DNA of 64,000 nt from Silene noctiflora (taxonomy: Eukaryota > Streptophyta > Magnoliopsida > Caryophyllales > Caryophyllaceae): NCBI GenBank assembly GCA_009801015.1, contig VHZZ01000018.1:462111-526110 (forward strand). Direction: 5' to 3'. The translations under genes were made by a program, and so were the position numbers. Positions within the stretch are counted from its first letter, which is position 1. Each line of letters begins with the position of its first letter. Below the pieces are notes generated by a model. It had not been told where the DNA came from and made no database searches. It worked only from the letters and a program-made list of their open reading frames with translations. Below, in pieces: positions 48,086-59,602 of the stretch.

Positions 48086-48740
48086 TTATGTCTTAATTAT
48101 CATATTTAGTCTATGTTACAAAGTTTGTTTTTATATTATATTATATCGGTTTTTCTAAGTAATTAAGGGCGCGCATTAAAAGTCTAATTAAACTAAAACT
48201 TGTTTTAATAAGATATTTTTTTGTACCCTTAATTAGTTAATTACATTAGTTATATCTATTATTTTCACCTTTTTTTTTTATGTCTTAATTATCATATTTA
48301 GTCTATGTTACAAAGTTTGTTTTTATATTATACTATATCGGTTTTTCTAACATGTGATGTAATTAAGGGCGCGCATTAAAAGTCTAATTAAACTAAAACT
48401 TGTTTTAATAAGATATTTTTTTGTACCCTTAATTAGTTAATTACATTAGTTATATCTATTATTTTCACCTTTTTTTTTTATGTCTTAATTATCATATTTA
48501 GTCTATGTTACAAAGTTTGTTTTTATATTATAGGTTTTTCTAACGTGTGATGTAATTAAGAGCACGCATTAAAAGTCTAATTAAACTAAAACTTGTTTTA
48601 ATAAAAAATTTTGTACCCTTAATTAGTTACTTACATTAGTTATATCTATTATTTTCACCCTTTTTTATGTCTTAATTATCATATTCGTCTATGTATTTGT
48701 TTTTATTTCACATTATATTGGTTTTTCTAACCTGTGCTGT
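48086..48740. repeat. tandem array, four units of about 195 bp
   Basis: The unit beginning TATGTCTTAATTATCATATT recurs at about 48086, 48279, 48480 and 48666. It contains CAAAGTTTGTTTTTATATTA, GCGCGCATTAAAAGTCTAAT and CCCTTAATTAGTTA. Units 2 and 3 are nearly identical; the first and last are more diverged or shorter. No coding frame. Confidence 0.85.
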
Positions 48741-50491
48741 AATTACAAACATTGAAAGTCTAATTAAAGAAATAATAAGAATAATTTACTATAAATAGGC
48801 ATTTCTCATGATATGTTATAATGATTCTTCCTTTAATTAGAATGTTTAATTATCTTATGTGTTTAAGTAAGGTACACGTAAGAAAAATCGATAATATATA
48901 TTCGATGCAATATTTATATTTGAAAAGTGACAAGACACACATTAATATGAATTATGGCCATGCATTAGTTTTATACTTTTATGTCATTATCGTGGAAAGC
49001 ATGGTGTTTATTTATCTCTTATCTTGTCAAAAAACACCAACTTGTACAACAAAGTCTTAAGTCTAGAATGCTTGATAGGTTTAGAATAATTACTAATTAT
49101 ACCTTAAATTAACATGAAAAGGAAATTTGCTTTGTGATGGGTTTGTGAAAGGAGATTTGATTAAGAAAGGTAATGTGTTTGAGACCTATTTGTAACCATT
49201 TGTGTAAAAATATTCGGAAAAAAAAAGGTGTTTTCATTGATTCTTTATTTTCGCTTTCACTTATAAAGTATTATACCCGTCTTCTAATATTGGAATAGAT
49301 GAAAAAATATACATAATCAGAAAATGATTTACAACACTTGATATAAAATTAGATTCTCGAAGTCACAAAATTTTAACATAAAATATTATATAAGTATTGA
49401 TTTAACATGCATTTAATCAGAAAATATAAAGTTACATCGGTGTCACAAAATTAACATAAAATATTATTAAAAAAAATACATCGATTGTATAACCTTTACA
49501 TTATGTTTGTATAATAATTTTATAAGAATAATTCAGAATTGAACCTGAATACCACTGAGTGAATCGGTGTCACAAAATTAACATAAAATATTATTAAAAA
49601 AAAATACTTCGATTATATGACCTTTACATTATGTCTGTATAATAATCTTACAAGAATAATTCAGTACTGAACCTGAATACCACCGAGTGAATATGATGCG
49701 CTATCGCTTTCAATAAATTAATTAAGTTAGGAAATGTGTTAGTTTTGTGAGGGTCTATACAAGAGAGGTTCTTTTGTCTTTGGCTTAAAATTGGGGGCTA
49801 TATAATTTTTATTATTTATTATTATTTGAAAGAATTAAATTAAATTTATAATCTCTCTTTGTTGTTGAATGTCTTTAGGAGAATTAAATGCATTTTTTTG
49901 GCTTTTTGCTAAGGAATTCATAGTACCTAAAGTTGTGGGTAGCTTTCTCAAATACATTGAAAGTTATTTATTGATACCTCAATTATTAGTCTACTTGCCT
50001 TACCATTATATTTTTTTTAATATTTTTTTTTTTTGGAAATTTTATTCACTAGATGTACAAATGAATAAGATGAGATGTCTCTACTGTTTGGGATTTTGGA
50101 GTATGTATGTTACTGTTCCTACCCTTGTGTGCTTTTAGATGTCTCAATCGAACAGTAAATATCGGTCCACGAGAATTTTGTTTGAACGGAAAATGAGACG
50201 GCGTCACCAGGTGTATGTATTTATTATCAAGTAAAATTTGATAGGGCTATCTCATTTTTCATCATAAAAATAAAATTATTGGATATAGTTGGTTAATTTT
50301 GTGAATTAGGTCTAATTTTAATTGATCTAATGTATAATAGTTACGTTTTGAGATATAATTATCTAAGTGTAAATAATTTTGAAAGAAAACGGTAATATAT
50401 AAAATTCTTAAATGAAATATGAATGAACTCGTGTGATTAAGCCAACCTTTATGCATGCAATTGTTTTTAAAATGAAAGGATTAATTACCAA
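48741..50491. other. intergenic, AT-rich, no gene seen
   Basis: Besides the 124-bp repeat at 49440-49691, only AT-rich sequence is present. A frame at 49869-50138 has hydrophobic residues but no start context, homologue or conserved motif that I recognise. Confidence 0.5.
49440..49691. repeat. two-unit tandem repeat of about 124 bp
   Basis: CGGTGTCACAAAATTAACAT, TATTATTAAAAAAAATAC, ACCTTTACATTATGT and TGAACCTGAATACCAC occur in the same order at 49438-49562 and 49563-49691. A partial older copy precedes it (about 49360-49440). Confidence 0.75.
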
Positions 50492-50637
50492 CAGTAGGTC
50501 TCATGAGAGACCGTATCCCACTAATTTAGTAGGAGACATAATAGGAAAAAAAATAAATGCAATGAGTCCTTCACCCCATCATATGAGAGGTCTCTCAATA
50601 ACGCTATTGAGAGACCGTCTCTCTGAAAATTTTTGTG
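50492..50637. mobile_element. Mutator-like MITE, GGTCTC(A)TGAGAGACC family
   Basis: The 146-bp element lies between exact 9-bp copies of AATTACCAA (50483-50491 and 50638-50646). It contains AGGTCTCATGAGAGACC on the left and GAGAGGTCTCTCAATAACG with ATTGAGAGACCGTCTCTC on the right, and ends GAAAATTTTTGTG. Same family as 55311-55428. Confidence 0.85.
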
Positions 50638-50646
50638 AATTACCAA

Positions 50647-51343
50647 TACACGGTACGCAATGATCAATATTATTGATAATCTTGTATTTTCATCTACATT
50701 GTCGAAAATTTAATTTATATCGCTCCGAGTCTAAAATATTTTTGCATATAATCAAAATTTTTAATTTCACTAGTAAGCACAATTCTTTTTTTGTCAAAAT
50801 AAAACACTCACACGTTAACAATATCATAACCAGGACAAGTAGTCATATTCGAAGTTGTTTAATAATTACTCACAATGGAGCTCGACAATTAAGAGTTGAG
50901 TTAAACTGAATGAACCATAGCTGCACTGAATAGAACAACCGAAACAGTTAATTTGAGTAAAGTTGCCCTGAATTTAGTTGACCTAAATTCTGGAACAGAT
51001 TGGAGTTGCGCCGAGTTGGGATGAGCTAAAAAGAGCTGAGATTAAGTTAGAAAAAATAGGGCGCGAGCTGAAATCTTCGCCCAACTCATTTTAACGATTT
51101 ACTTAATCACTTACTAGTTTAACACCCGTGCGTAACAACACTTTAATTAACTTAGTTCACCATTCATCTATTGTTTTCCATTAAAATATGAAGAAACTTT
51201 TTCACATCCCAAAGAAGTGGTGGCTTCTTCTTAGTACTCGTTTGACCAAAATGTATAGGGCATCGGGTGGCTGCCTTGGTCACATATCTTTTCAAGTGCT
51301 ACATAAAGCTCATAACAATAAAGTGCATCTCATCCCATGCATA
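50647..51343. other. intergenic with AGCTGAAT-type repeat, no gene seen
   Basis: The segment 50890-51060 is again made of GAGTTAAACTGAATGAAC, GCTGAGATTAAG and similar words as at 44830-46080. The rest is AT-rich without features. Confidence 0.45.
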
Positions 51344-51493
51344 CTCGTTTATCCGTCGGAAGTTGAAGACGGATAGTACCCCTCTCACAATAAGATAAGT
51401 GGGAGGGCAATTGGTGGAGAAACGGAGCATTCTATGGATAATGTCACTCTTCAGCTTGTGACGGATAGTGTCCGTCTTCAATGAGAATTTGTG
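51344..51493. mobile_element. GACGGATAGTG-family MITE, left end altered
   Basis: It starts near CGTTTATCCGTCGGAAGTTG, contains GAAGACGGATAGTACCCCTC, and ends GACGGATAGTGTCCGTCTTC followed by AATGAGAATTTGTG. The right end is canonical. No target duplication was matched. Confidence 0.65.
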
Positions 51494-53853
51494 TTAAACA
51501 ATTGTCCACTTAACCATTGTTTTATTCCGCTTAATTTCCGCTTATTAGTTAAGTTAAGCTCATTTATGTTTAGTTGAGCTCATTTTAAGTTATTAAGTTC
51601 AATTCAGCTCACTTTAATTCAGTTTAGCTTCGTACAACTGGTTTCAGTTCAAATCAACAACTTTGGACCTATTAAAACATCGTCTTACAGTCCTCTAAAG
51701 TCTAAAACATTCTCGTAACTTGAACGACATTTCAAAATGACCATGTATAAATTATCTCGACATTGATCAATCAAAGTTTCAAGTTATTTCTAAATGTTTC
51801 CCTAAAAGAGGAAAATAACCGGATTTCTCTAATAATTTCAGTTTAGTTTAATTCAGCTTCATACAACTCGTTTCAGTTGGAGCCTTGGAAGTTGTAAGTA
51901 CAGGTTATCGTATTATTATTATATCAGATTTTTGACCAGGGAACAAATTTTACCATAGTGTACCAGTTAGTTTTTTTTTTCTTCTTTTTCTTTTTCTTTT
52001 TCAAGTGTACAGAAAGCTGAAATTTCGCTAGGACAAATTTAATACAGACGGATAATTACAATCTCGATTACCAATATCGATCCTTATAAGTTATCTGCTA
52101 ATATAGTTAACATGTGTGCCAAGTAATTCTTGTAAAAGCAATCAACAACTTTTATGTACTTTTAATCTTTTTGTCACTTCTTTGTCATTTTTAACAGTAA
52201 AAATGTGATTTAATCTGTTCGATTTACTGCATCATATGGCCGACCTACGAGTATATGCCATGTTTCACACTGAAACAAGTTCATGCCAAATACGAAGTAT
52301 CTTTCTAGTTTAAATATCTTTCTCCGAATTACTCCCTCCGTTTTGATCGTTTTTTACCTTTGATTTTGGCCCGAAGGGCGAAGACCAAGCAAAAGAAAGG
52401 GATCAATTATTGGATATGTAAAATTGAATTCGAATATGAGCTCGAGGTCCTAAAATCAATGTTCGATCTTGACTGGTATAATTTTTTTCAAATGTGAACC
52501 TTTTCTTAAACACCTTCTCCTTAACGTGGAGTAATTTTTTAAGATTCTTACCACAAGAAAATTTAAATAAGAATAGGGATAGAGGAATTGTAATAACCGT
52601 TTATTAGATTTGTCGAGGTTTTTACTATAGTACATGTAGATGTCGGAAAAAAAAAAAAAAAAAAAAATAAACAACGAAGTTACCCTTACGATTATTTGTC
52701 TGCATCGTGGATATAGCATGGATAACACGAAGTCTAATTAGGTCAAATTAGGATTGGAGTTTTACGACACGAATCTGACATAAACAATCTACCTATTGAC
52801 TTAGTTAAATGTTCATAATTGAGTGGGTTGAGTCGGTAAGTATATTGTACATACACAAATTAAAATAAAATATAATTTTATAATTTTACAAATTAAATTA
52901 AATTTATTAAATTAAAATTAAAATAGAAATTAAATTAAATTTTATAATTGGACTTCTCCTCTTTTGGGCCTGTCCTATACTACGGGATTAATAGGACGGT
53001 CCTAGAGGAGAGTTGTCGTTTTACATAAGTATAGCGGAATTGGCCATTACAATAGAGATATCGTGCAGATCAAACGAAATGGGCTAAACTTGCAGGCTTC
53101 ACCCTCAGCCCATATCTTCTGCGATAAAGTTGGTCCATTTGTAACGGCCCATACTTAATCAACTGGGCTACTGAAATCAACCCAATATTTACACTCCGTA
53201 ACACGAGCCTCGGAAATAAAGTTGGCCCATTTAAAGCATGTTTGACCTAACTTATTAAAAAAAAAAATGTTTTGAAACTTAATTTTTTAATAGTGTTTTT
53301 CAAAACTAAAAATATCAAATTCTTGTTTCTATTTTTAAGGACAAAAGGATGGTTTTCGAGTTTTTAAAAAACTATTTTTAACTTTGTAGAAAATAGTGTG
53401 TTTGGTCAATTTGTGTTTTTTAGCCAAAAAAAATACTTTCAAAAAATAGGCTAAACACATACTTAGTCACGACTCACGAGAATAAGATTCAAATTGTTCT
53501 ATAAAATCTAAGATTATGTAAGACTATTCTATTAATATTAGGTTCAACAAATTTTAGTTAATAAAAATATAAAAATATTTTTATTTTAATAACCTAAAAT
53601 TAAATGCTTAAGTTTTGTACGAGATTTTTTTTTTTTTTTTCCCATGGCACGAGCCAAAACCACCGTGGCATTAATGCCTCCAAAAAGTTTCATGAATATA
53701 TTATATCCAATAATAGGGGATGACATGTTACTCTAAAATATACTATGTCGCTCATACATAAAAATATATATTCAAATAATTATTGTCGAATTTATGACAG
53801 TAAACTTGCAGTAACATAAGACGGATAATATCATTCGTCTGAATTAAAACTTG
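51494..53853. other. intergenic, no gene seen
   Basis: The sequence is AT-rich with GCCCA-rich words at 53080-53230. One isolated Stowaway end, CTCCCTCCGTTTTGATCG, is at 52333, without a partner. A loose inverted repeat lies at 53235-53460 (GCATGTTTGACC left, TAAACACATACTTAG right). Positions 53854-53887 are N. Confidence 0.4.
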
Positions 53854-53887
53854 NNNNNNNNNNNNNNNNNNNNNNNNNNNNNNNNNN
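53854..53887. other. assembly gap (34 N)
   Basis: A run of 34 N. The sequence just before it, AAGACGGATAATATCATTCGTC, looks like the start of another GACGG-family MITE cut by the gap. Confidence 0.95.
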
Positions 53888-54263
53888 GATTTACGAGGTT
53901 TTTAATTACATTTTTCAAAAAAAATGCAAGTGTACCTTATATTAGTACTCGTCCGCTCCTTTTTAAAAATTTTCCCCCAATCTAAAATTCTAGCTCCGCT
54001 AATGCTAATCTAGATACATGAGACTATGAGAGTGATATTGAGACACTTGTATGGCAATAGGCTATTGCCCAAGTTACCCTTTTTTATGACTCCAAGTGAC
54101 TCAGGAGTTTGTGCCGTGTACATTTCTTGTTGAGCCAAAGTCACTTAAACTCATTCAGATGACTTCTTCACCACAACACAAGTGCGTCTAAGGCTATGTT
54201 CAGTCATGAACGTGAAAATCAGGTACGTCTTCGATTTTGGTCATAAAATTTTATAACTTTATT

Positions 54264-54714
54264 TAGACCTGGCAAACAGATCGTGTCGTGTCGGGTTCGT
54301 GTTCGTGTCACATATAAACGGGTCACAAACCCTCCAACCCAAACCCGACCCAATTAAATCTCGTGTCGTGTTCGTGTCAATCCACTTACATAAATGGGTT
54401 ATATAGCCTTAACCCTAACCCATTAATTTCGTGTCGGGTTCGTGTCGTGTTTTNGTGTCATGTCNATATTTGGAAAGTTTTCGTATATTTATGTGAGGGA
54501 AGATCCAGAAAAAGTAGGATTAATTTAGTAAACAGGTCATTCGTGTCGGGTTCGTGTTTAGAGGGCTCAACCCAAACCCAACCCAATTAAATATCGTGTC
54601 GTGTTCGTGTCAACCCACTTACATAAATGGGTCATTAAGGCTCAACCCAAACCCGTTAATTTCGTGTCGGGTTCGTGTCGTGTTTTCGTGTCGTGTCACT
54701 ATTTGCCAGGTCTA
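54264..54714. mobile_element. hAT MITE with GTGTCGGGTTCGTG repeats
   Basis: The 451-bp element is flanked by exact 8-bp copies of ACTTTATT (54256-54263 and 54715-54722). Its ends TAGACCTGGCAAA and, on the minus strand, TAGACCTGGCAAA are identical over 13 bases, then continue into TAGTGACACGACACG-like words. The interior is GTGTCGTGTTCGTGTC repeats and CAACCCAAACCCGACCC. The identity of the ends and of the duplication makes it one of the younger elements here. Confidence 0.95.
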
Positions 54715-54965
54715 ACTTTATTAGTGGAATTCAATCAAAACTTTTTGTACATTTATATTCGAGTTTGATTTCTTTATAGAGCACAGAACCTCCATTTATT
54801 TTAAGACGCCCCTAAAAAAATAATGTATCCAATAACTTAAATTAATCAATGATGTAGACATGTAGTAATGCGACGCCGTATTGCACAGGCTATATGTTCC
54901 TTCGCAGGTGTATATTTTGTCTTAATAAAAGACGTAGAACCATAGTGCATTACTTAATTTATTAG

Positions 54966-55162
54966 GTGTCCGTCTTGCTTAAGACGGCTACTATCCGTCT
55001 TAACCTTAAGATGGCTAGTGGCCCTCTCACACACTTGCAAGTGGGAGGCAAGTGGGTATATTCATTTTCCATCCACTTGCCTCCCCACTTGCATTTGTGT
55101 GAGAGCTAACTATCCGTCTTAAGGTTCAGACGGATAGTTGTCGTCTTAAATAAGAATTAGTG
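54966..55162. mobile_element. Mutator-like MITE, GACGGATAGTG family
   Basis: The 197-bp element lies between exact 9-bp copies of ATTTATTAG (54957-54965 and 55163-55171). It begins GTGTCCGTCTTGCTTAAGAC and ends TAAATAAGAATTAGTG. The arms carry CTACTATCCGTCTTAA and TTCAGACGGATAGTTG. Confidence 0.85.
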
Positions 55163-55310
55163 ATTTATTAGTAGTAATGAATTATCATTACTTTCCCTAA
55201 AACGGATGTATTCGTTTTATAATTAAATCGAATTCTAATATTATCGCATGATGGTAGTAGTAACGAATTTTTTGGTGGTCCCTACTCCCTAGACAACTTG
55301 TCTTTTTGAT

Positions 55311-55428
55311 CCGTAGGTCTCGTGAGAGACATAATAGGAAAATAGAAAAAGCAGTGGGTCCCTCACCCCATCATGTGAGAGGTCTCTTAATAACGTTATT
55401 GAGAGACCGTCCCTCAGAAGTTTTTGTG
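55311..55428. mobile_element. Mutator-like MITE, GGTCTCGTGAGAGAC family
   Basis: The 118-bp element lies between exact 9-bp copies of CTTTTTGAT (55302-55310 and 55429-55437). It shares TAGGTCTCGTGAGAGAC, CATAATAGGAAAA, TCACCCCATCATGTGAGAGG and GTTATTGAGAGACCG with the 50492 copy. Confidence 0.85.
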
Positions 55429-55496
55429 CTTTTTGATAAGTTTATAAAAGAGTGTAATTATCATATGTTAATACTATTAATGTGTATTAATATGAA

Positions 55497-55620
55497 CATA
55501 AATTCTCATTTGTGACTGACAAAAATCGTCATAAACTTGTGACGTGAGATAAAGAGGAAAGTGGAAGAATCAAGTGGGAGAGGGTTGTGACTTGTGAGAC
55601 GTCACAAGCAAGAGAGATTG
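55497..55620. mobile_element. Mutator-like MITE related to the GACGG family (inverted)
   Basis: The 124-bp element lies between exact 9-bp copies of TAATATGAA (55488-55496 and 55621-55629). It starts CATAAATTCTCATTTGTGAC and ends GACGTCACAAGCAAGAGAGA. It carries the GTGACG arms but not the GGATAGTG core. Confidence 0.8.
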
Positions 55621-55629
55621 TAATATGAA

Positions 55630-56437
55630 TATGCGTTATTTATAATGTCAGGTCAACCTGGCCCAATCCGCTCGTCGGGTCAAAGGTCAGCCTAGCCCAA
55701 TCCGTCGATCACTTGGGCCAAGTGAGGGTTCATAATCCTAAGCTAGGCCCATCATTTGGCCCAGTTTTTCACCAGAATAAAAGTTCGATAAATAGGACCA
55801 ACCCGTGGGCCCGACCCGCCAATTACTCCACCTAAAGACCAACCATCTCTATAACCGATCCGGCTCAGCCAACCCGCCATTCCCAATGCCCGGTTCAAGA
55901 TAGATCTTCTTGAGCCTGACGGCTCATCTCTGGGTCAGCTCGGCCTAACTATAAACCGATCCGTAATCATCTCTAAATAGACTCTTACCTTTACCAAAAT
56001 TAAGAATTCTAATTTTAGTATTTATTTTCTAGAATAACATCTTTAGTTAATTTGTCTTTATTTTACTCGAAAATTCTTGAGAGATATCTTAATCAAAGAA
56101 GAGAATTCCCATTTTTCTAAATTCCATAGAATTTCATGTTTGGTGTATGGAAATTACCTTTTTATCATGTGCACATTATTAAACAACACGTTAATCAATC
56201 ATGTGATGAAAGAGTGAATGCATACTTCAACATCAGCCTACTAAACATTTATTAGAATACGACCATTTGAACTAACTTCATGTACCTTCTTATGCACGAC
56301 TACATTTAACACGGTATTATCTGTCTTAAATTTAAGAAGGGTCATATATTAATTCGTGAACTATACAATCGGTTATATACATCTGGTAGTATTGATTTGG
56401 AACTTTATAACAAAGGATTTGAGCTTATATGTACATT
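55630..56437. other. intergenic with hAT-like GC-rich fragment
   Basis: The segment 55645-55980 is rich in GGCCCAATCCGCTCGTCGGG- and GGCCCGACCCGCC-type words, like the interiors of the hAT MITEs above, but clear ends are missing. The rest is AT-rich. No gene. Confidence 0.4.
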
Positions 56438-57180
56438 TTACGAGCTTTATAAAAAAAATTTAACTCAAAATATTATATTGAAACTCTAAAATAATACATA
56501 TAAACACAATAAGTTTTTAATTTTAACACCTGAAAAATTAAAATGTAAATCAAAATTTTTAAAAGCTCAATGTTTTTTTCATATAAGCTCAATTAGATTT
56601 GTATTGGATGTACGATGCTCATATACATCTGGTCAAATATCATATCGTTAGTTTTGTATATGTATAAGACAAATATATTATTTTTTCCTATTTATTCTTA
56701 TATATGGAAGTGGTATATATATTTAATCCGTATTAAATTTAAGATATATAGTACCGTCTTAAAAGAGACTTACCGCTTACGGTATTTTGAATGCATTCAA
56801 CATTAGAAGAGATAATGATAGTCTATTTTACGTAAAAACCTTAGCCAAATTTGAGCGTCTTTATAAAAAAGTTTAACTCAAAATATTATATTAAAACTTA
56901 AATAATACATATAAACACAATAAGTTTTTAATTTTAACACCTGAAAAATTAAAATGTAAGTCAAAACTTTTAAAAGCTCAATTTTTTTTTCATATAAGCT
57001 CAATTAGATTTGTATTGGATGTACGATGCTCATATACATCTGGATATATTGTCATTTAATCATTATTAAACTTAAGATAGATAATGTCGTCTTAAAGGAG
57101 ACTTACGATATTTTGAATGCATTCAACATTAGAAGAGATAATGATAGTCTATTTTACGTAAAAACCTTAGCCAAATTGCA
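56438..57180. repeat. two-unit direct repeat of about 414 bp
   Basis: TTTAACTCAAAATATTATAT occurs at 56459 and 56873. It is followed in both copies by AACACAATAAGTTTTTAATT, GTATTGGATGTACGATGCTC, ATATACATCTGG and finally CATTAGAAGAGATAATGATA. The second unit lacks about 85 bases of the first. No coding frame. Confidence 0.8.
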
Positions 57181-58283
57181 TGTTATTGTGGCAGGTTACA
57201 AATCATACTTCGTTATCAATGCAAAATTCTTTATCTATATTAATTATTAAAAGTACATTGTATTCATTTAAGGATTCATGTATCTTAATTTCTTAGATTA
57301 CTATATGATTGTGAATAAACTATAATGTGATAATGACATAGCTTAACCAAATTGTTTTTTTGTGATTATTATTTTTGTACGTAATAAATTAACGAATAAT
57401 ATGTGTCCCGTCACTCGATTTTAAGAAAAAATCGGAATGTCGGATTTGTTGATAATTATCGCTTAATTATTGTACTATATTTGATCATTAAATAAAATCG
57501 CTCATAGATTAGCCAAACACGAATTGGGCATATATTAGAAGTAATTTTAATTGCAGCCTAACTATAGTAGTCGAATTAATCCCCTTATGCTAATAGCCTT
57601 ATTATTTATTTAGGTGGTCAAATGAAGACTCTAGCCGGGCGCGGATCGGGCTTGATTTTTTGGCCCACGGACATGCCTGTTCATGGGTTTTAGACGGGTT
57701 TTTGAGCTGAGCCTTTGTAAATTTTGGAAAATACATTGTCTAAACCCGCTCTAGACTTTTGATAACCTAATATCATTTGTAAACGATTTTAAAAGCAAAG
57801 ATGAAACCGTGTCATATCGTGTTGGGGCGTGTCAATTCAATCTCGGCCGCGTCATGTTCAAATGGGACATGACTATGCTGGGGCGTGTCAGCCCAACAAT
57901 CCACGTATTCATTTTCATCTCTAACTAATATTGAGATAAAGTATATATATCTGAGGCGTGCCAACCCAACAGTCCCGATCAGTGTAGACCGACCCGAGAT
58001 CCAACCCATTTGACAGGTTTACAGTCAAGTAAGATAAAATGATAAAATGTGTATGGTTAAAAGGAAGAAGAAGGAGAGACAGAGAGCAGAGTAGAAGAGA
58101 GCAGAGGAAGAGTAGCTAGGTAGCAAGAAGCCGTGTATAATGTAAGAAGTAATAATAATAATGATGAACAAATCAGGAGTCTTCGCAGGAGACAGCAAGT
58201 AAAGCTGATTGCTGCCTCTTCTTTCTTCCCAAAACCTTTATCAACGTGTATTTGGTCCACCCTACCTACATCATTTCCTATGT
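57181..58283. other. intergenic, no gene seen
   Basis: The segment 57630-58025 has GC-richer GGGCGTGTCAGCCCAACA words and ends with CCCATTTGACAGGTTTA (minus strand TAAACCTGTCAAATGGG), probably the remains of another hAT element. The segment 58040-58130 is, on the minus strand, a CT-rich tract like a transcript leader, but no gene follows it. Confidence 0.4.
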
Positions 58284-58466
58284 TAGGCGGACACTATCCG
58301 CCACAAGCTGAAGACGGATAGTGTCTCTCTCATAATATGCAAGTGACACTATCCATGGGGTGTTCCATTTTTCCCCCACTTGCACTTACACTTGCTTTAT
58401 TGTGAGAGGGGCACTATCCGTCTTCAGCTTGTGACGGATAGTGTTCGTCACAAGCAAGACACTTTG
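58284..58466. mobile_element. GACGGATAGTG-family MITE (inverted)
   Basis: The right end, CAAGCAAGACACTTTG, is the complement of the CAAAGTGTCTTGC end. The arms GGACACTATCCGCCACAAGC and CTTCAGCTTGTGACGGATAG are long and well matched. The left end lacks the usual CACAAATTCTCATT part. No target duplication was matched. Confidence 0.7.
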
Positions 58467-58576
58467 ATTTTTTTATTAAATTTTTGTATATTTTTTTTTA
58501 TTAATATTCTTTTTTGATAAAATTATATTTCTTGCTACATAAACTCGAATAATAATGTATATTATTGTAGGAATAG

Positions 58577-58697
58577 ACCGTCTTACTTGTGACGGCTACA
58601 AACTCATGACCTTTCACATACACCTCCGTCCCACTTGCCCTCCCACAAGTCACAAGCTTGTGATAGATCGAATAGTACTGTCACAAATGAGAATTTG
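58577..58697. mobile_element. short MITE related to the GACGG family
   Basis: It runs from ACCGTCTTACTTGTGACGG to TGTCACAAATGAGAATTTGG, with CCACTTGCCCTCCCACAAGTC in the middle. The ends fit the family; the target duplication is not resolved. Confidence 0.5.
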
Positions 58698-59352
58698 GGT
58701 CGTAGCAATGTTGGTATGAAAATCAAGAAATAAAATAAAAAGAAGGTTAGCCTTTAGTACATTAGGTATGATAAGTATACTTCGTATACCATTCGATTTA
58801 TATCGTTTTCGTCTGATTTTGATAGAAATGTTAGAGCGTCTAAAACCGAGAAACTTCAACTATCAATTTAAACTTTTGGTTGAAATGAGTTCTTAACATT
58901 TTGTAACAGCCATACAACGTGAAAAGTCACGCGACGGGTTTAAATCTCACCACGCCAATTTCTAAAGTGGAATATATTAAACATCAAGTATGCGGAAGCT
59001 TGTAGTTGCATCCACACTACAAGCCGCGTGTTAAAGAAGTATGAAGCCGATCTCGGGATTTCAACCATAGTTTAAACTTTTGATTGAGACCGTTTCTTGA
59101 CGCCCTATCAATCTCTTTAACCCAATTGATTTATTAGAAATAGGGTAATATATAGATGTTTTTTTTTTTTTTTTTTGACAACACTGGTCGGTTAGCCTAG
59201 CTACTGGCTAGTAAGTAAATTATCGATGTTGTGCCCTAGCTAAATGGACATATAAACTTTTTATTGAAAATTGGAAAAGTGACTTTTTTGAGTGAGGAAA
59301 CGTAATAGGAATATTTATAATAGTTGAGACTCAGTCACTCAACCATCACCTT
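58698..59352. other. intergenic, no gene seen
   Basis: TTTAAACTTTTGGTTGA near 58869 and TTTAAACTTTTGATTGA near 59071 are related words that often sit beside retroelement edges in plants. I cannot define an element. A T run lies at 59160-59176. Confidence 0.35.
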
Positions 59353-59602
59353 AAGGTTTTGGTTGAGTTGGTTCATCTATTATGGTATCAGGGTCAGTGT
59401 GACTGAAGGTCACGAGTTCGAATCCTGGCAACCTCAGCACATGGTACGGAGGAGCCTGTACACTAACCACTCTTCAATTCAAGCCTAACGGGAATTTGAG
59501 GGTTTTGAGTTCGAATCCTGACAACCTCAGTACCATGGAGCCTATGCACTAACCACTCTTCAAGCCTAACGGGCATTTGAGGGTTTTGGTTGAGTTGGTT
59601 CA
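59353..59602 (+). repeat. tRNA-like SINE with internal duplication
   Basis: GGTTGAGTTGGTTCATCTAT at 59360 resembles an A box region, and GAGTTCGAATCCTGG at 59415 is a good B box. A second GAGTTCGAATCCTGACAACC follows at 59508, and both are followed by CACTAACCACTCTTCAA and GCCTAACGGG. This means an internal duplication of about 95 bp. Confidence 0.55.

Noticed and set aside
48086-49700. CRISPR-like direct repeats
   Set aside because: These are ~195-bp and ~124-bp tandem units in a plant genome, with no short repeat/spacer structure.
49869-50138. 89-codon hydrophobic frame as a membrane protein gene
   Set aside because: AT-driven Phe/Leu/Tyr composition, no conserved motif, no splice or promoter context.
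52331-52500. Further Stowaway element starting CTCCCTCCGTTTTGATCG
   Set aside because: No matching right end with TA could be found, so it is only an isolated end.
59415-59530. tRNA genes suggested by two GAGTTCGAATCC B boxes
   Set aside because: No acceptor stem or anticodon arm can be paired; the context is a duplicated SINE. The same holds for 3551-3635, 37819-37925 and 42621-42715.
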